Below, piece after piece: positions 13,709-15,122 of a stretch of DNA of 15,122 nt. The notes under the pieces were generated by a model. That model was not told the origin of the DNA. It did no database searches and was given only the letters and a program-made list of their open reading frames with translations. The DNA is taken from the NCBI GenBank assembly GCA_002292945.1, contig DBCG01000039.1, positions 283-15,404 of the forward strand, read 5' to 3'. Position 1 is the first letter of the stretch. The number at the start of each line of letters is the position of its first letter. The stretch comes from Proteobacteria bacterium UBA964 (GTDB taxonomy: Bacteria > Pseudomonadota > Gammaproteobacteria > Steroidobacterales > Steroidobacteraceae). A program made the translations under genes and the position numbers.

Positions 13709-14085
13709 GCCCCTGGCTTGCGGTGGCGCTCGGTAGCGCGCTCGGTGGCGTGGGTCGCTATGGCCTATCTCGTCTATGGCCGTGGGTGCCGGGTGGCTGG
13801 CCGACGGCTACAATGACGGTCAACCTGCTCGGCAGCTTCGCCATCGGACTGCTGTCGGTGGTGTTGTCGGCGCGGGCGGGCGGCGCCGAGACGGCGCGGC
13901 TCTTCTGGATGACCGGCGTGCTCGGCGGCTTCACCACCTATTCGGCGTTCGCGCTCGAGACGGTGACATTGGCGGGCGCGGGCGAGGCGATGCGCGCTGC
14001 GGCGTATGTCGCCGTGACGGTGCTGGCCTGCCTCGTCGCGGCCTTCGCCGGCCGCGCGCTGGGACTGATGTTCGCGGGCGACTGA
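13705..14085 (+). CDS. crcB: Fluoride ion channel CrcB/Fluc
   Basis: CrcB (Fluc) proteins are dual-topology dimeric membrane channels that let fluoride leave the cell. The 126-residue product has four hydrophobic helices (~4-22, ~33-55, ~66-88, ~95-122). Family marks are GGVGRYGLSR (14-23; conserved Gly-x-x-Arg), VNLLGSFAIG (39-48; conserved pore-lining Asn40) and TGVLGGFTTYSAFALE (70-85), which covers the central sodium site and the Phe box. The usual TTFSTF is TTYSAF here, so the first box residue is Tyr79 and the second Phe82. The ATG shares bases with the rarA stop (ATGA) and has a strong ribosome site. No fluoride riboswitch precedes it, since rarA coding sequence abuts it; expression should follow the operon. 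serS starts 30 bp downstream. Confidence 0.95.
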   Translation: MSPWLAVALGSALGGVGRYGLSRLWPWVPGGWPTATMTVNLLGSFAIGLLSVVLSARAGGAETARLFWMTGVLGGFTTYSAFALETVTLAGAGEAMRAAAYVAVTVLACLVAAFAGRALGLMFAGD

Positions 14086-14105
14086 CAACCCGCTTGCGAG
14101 AGAAC

Positions 14106-14110
14106 GGAGA
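14106..14110 (+). promoter_or_regulatory. Ribosome binding site deciding the serS GTG start
   Basis: GGAGA is followed by a 5-nt spacer and GTG at 14116. The residues that follow (MLDSKQLRTETEAVA) match the normal SerRS N-terminus, confirming the GTG start. Confidence 0.65.
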
Positions 14111-14115
14111 ACGAA

Positions 14116-15122
<1,007 letters not shown>

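Overview
The window is a gene-dense, high-GC (about two-thirds G+C by eye) chromosomal segment of a Gammaproteobacterium. Gene content and order closely follow the enterobacterial backbone clpS-clpA-infA-aat-(cydCD)-trxB-(lrp)-ftsK-lolA-rarA-serS. I cannot assign a genus. The GC content, the type II secretion genes next to clpS, a VanZ-like gene, crcB beside serS, and the missing lrp, cydCD, cspD and serW all point away from the enterics and toward a non-enteric lineage.

Layout. (1) Positions 1-2862, minus strand: gspC then gspD, the inner-membrane/PDZ component and outer-membrane secretin of a type II secretion system; gspD runs off the left edge. (2) 2951-5571, plus strand: clpS and clpA, the N-degron adaptor and AAA+ unfoldase, divergent from gspC. 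(3) 5581-8715, minus strand: transcribed in the order trxB (thioredoxin reductase), a FemAB/GNAT-like predicted acyltransferase (PF04339/COG3146 type), aat (leucyl/phenylalanyl-tRNA-protein transferase) and infA (IF-1). The first three are stitched together by stop/start overlaps, and infA has a candidate promoter of its own. infA ends 9 bp from the clpA stop, tail to tail. (4) 8850-15122, plus strand: ftsK, lolA, a VanZ-family membrane gene, rarA, crcB and serS (truncated at the right edge), with GTGA and ATGA overlaps.

How the genes relate. clpS, clpA and aat supply the bacterial N-degron pathway: Aat adds Leu/Phe to N-termini, ClpS recognises them, and ClpA (with ClpP, not in this window) destroys the protein. 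The acyltransferase-like gene is translationally coupled to both trxB and aat. Because Aat itself has a Fem/GNAT-like fold, this gene is the best functional puzzle here. The plus-strand block mixes chromosome segregation (FtsK), lipoprotein trafficking (LolA), replication-fork maintenance (RarA), fluoride export (CrcB) and seryl-tRNA charging (SerS).

I see no mobile element, CRISPR array, tRNA, prophage or clear rho-independent terminator, and no clear sign of an undescribed multi-gene system. The points worth a second look are modest: the coupled acyltransferase, a possibly leaderless clpS, an AT-rich tandem repeat in vanZ whose one-base contraction would fuse vanZ to rarA, a Tyr in the CrcB Phe box, and several non-ATG starts that could be mis-annotated. 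No stretch longer than 300 bases lacks a gene.
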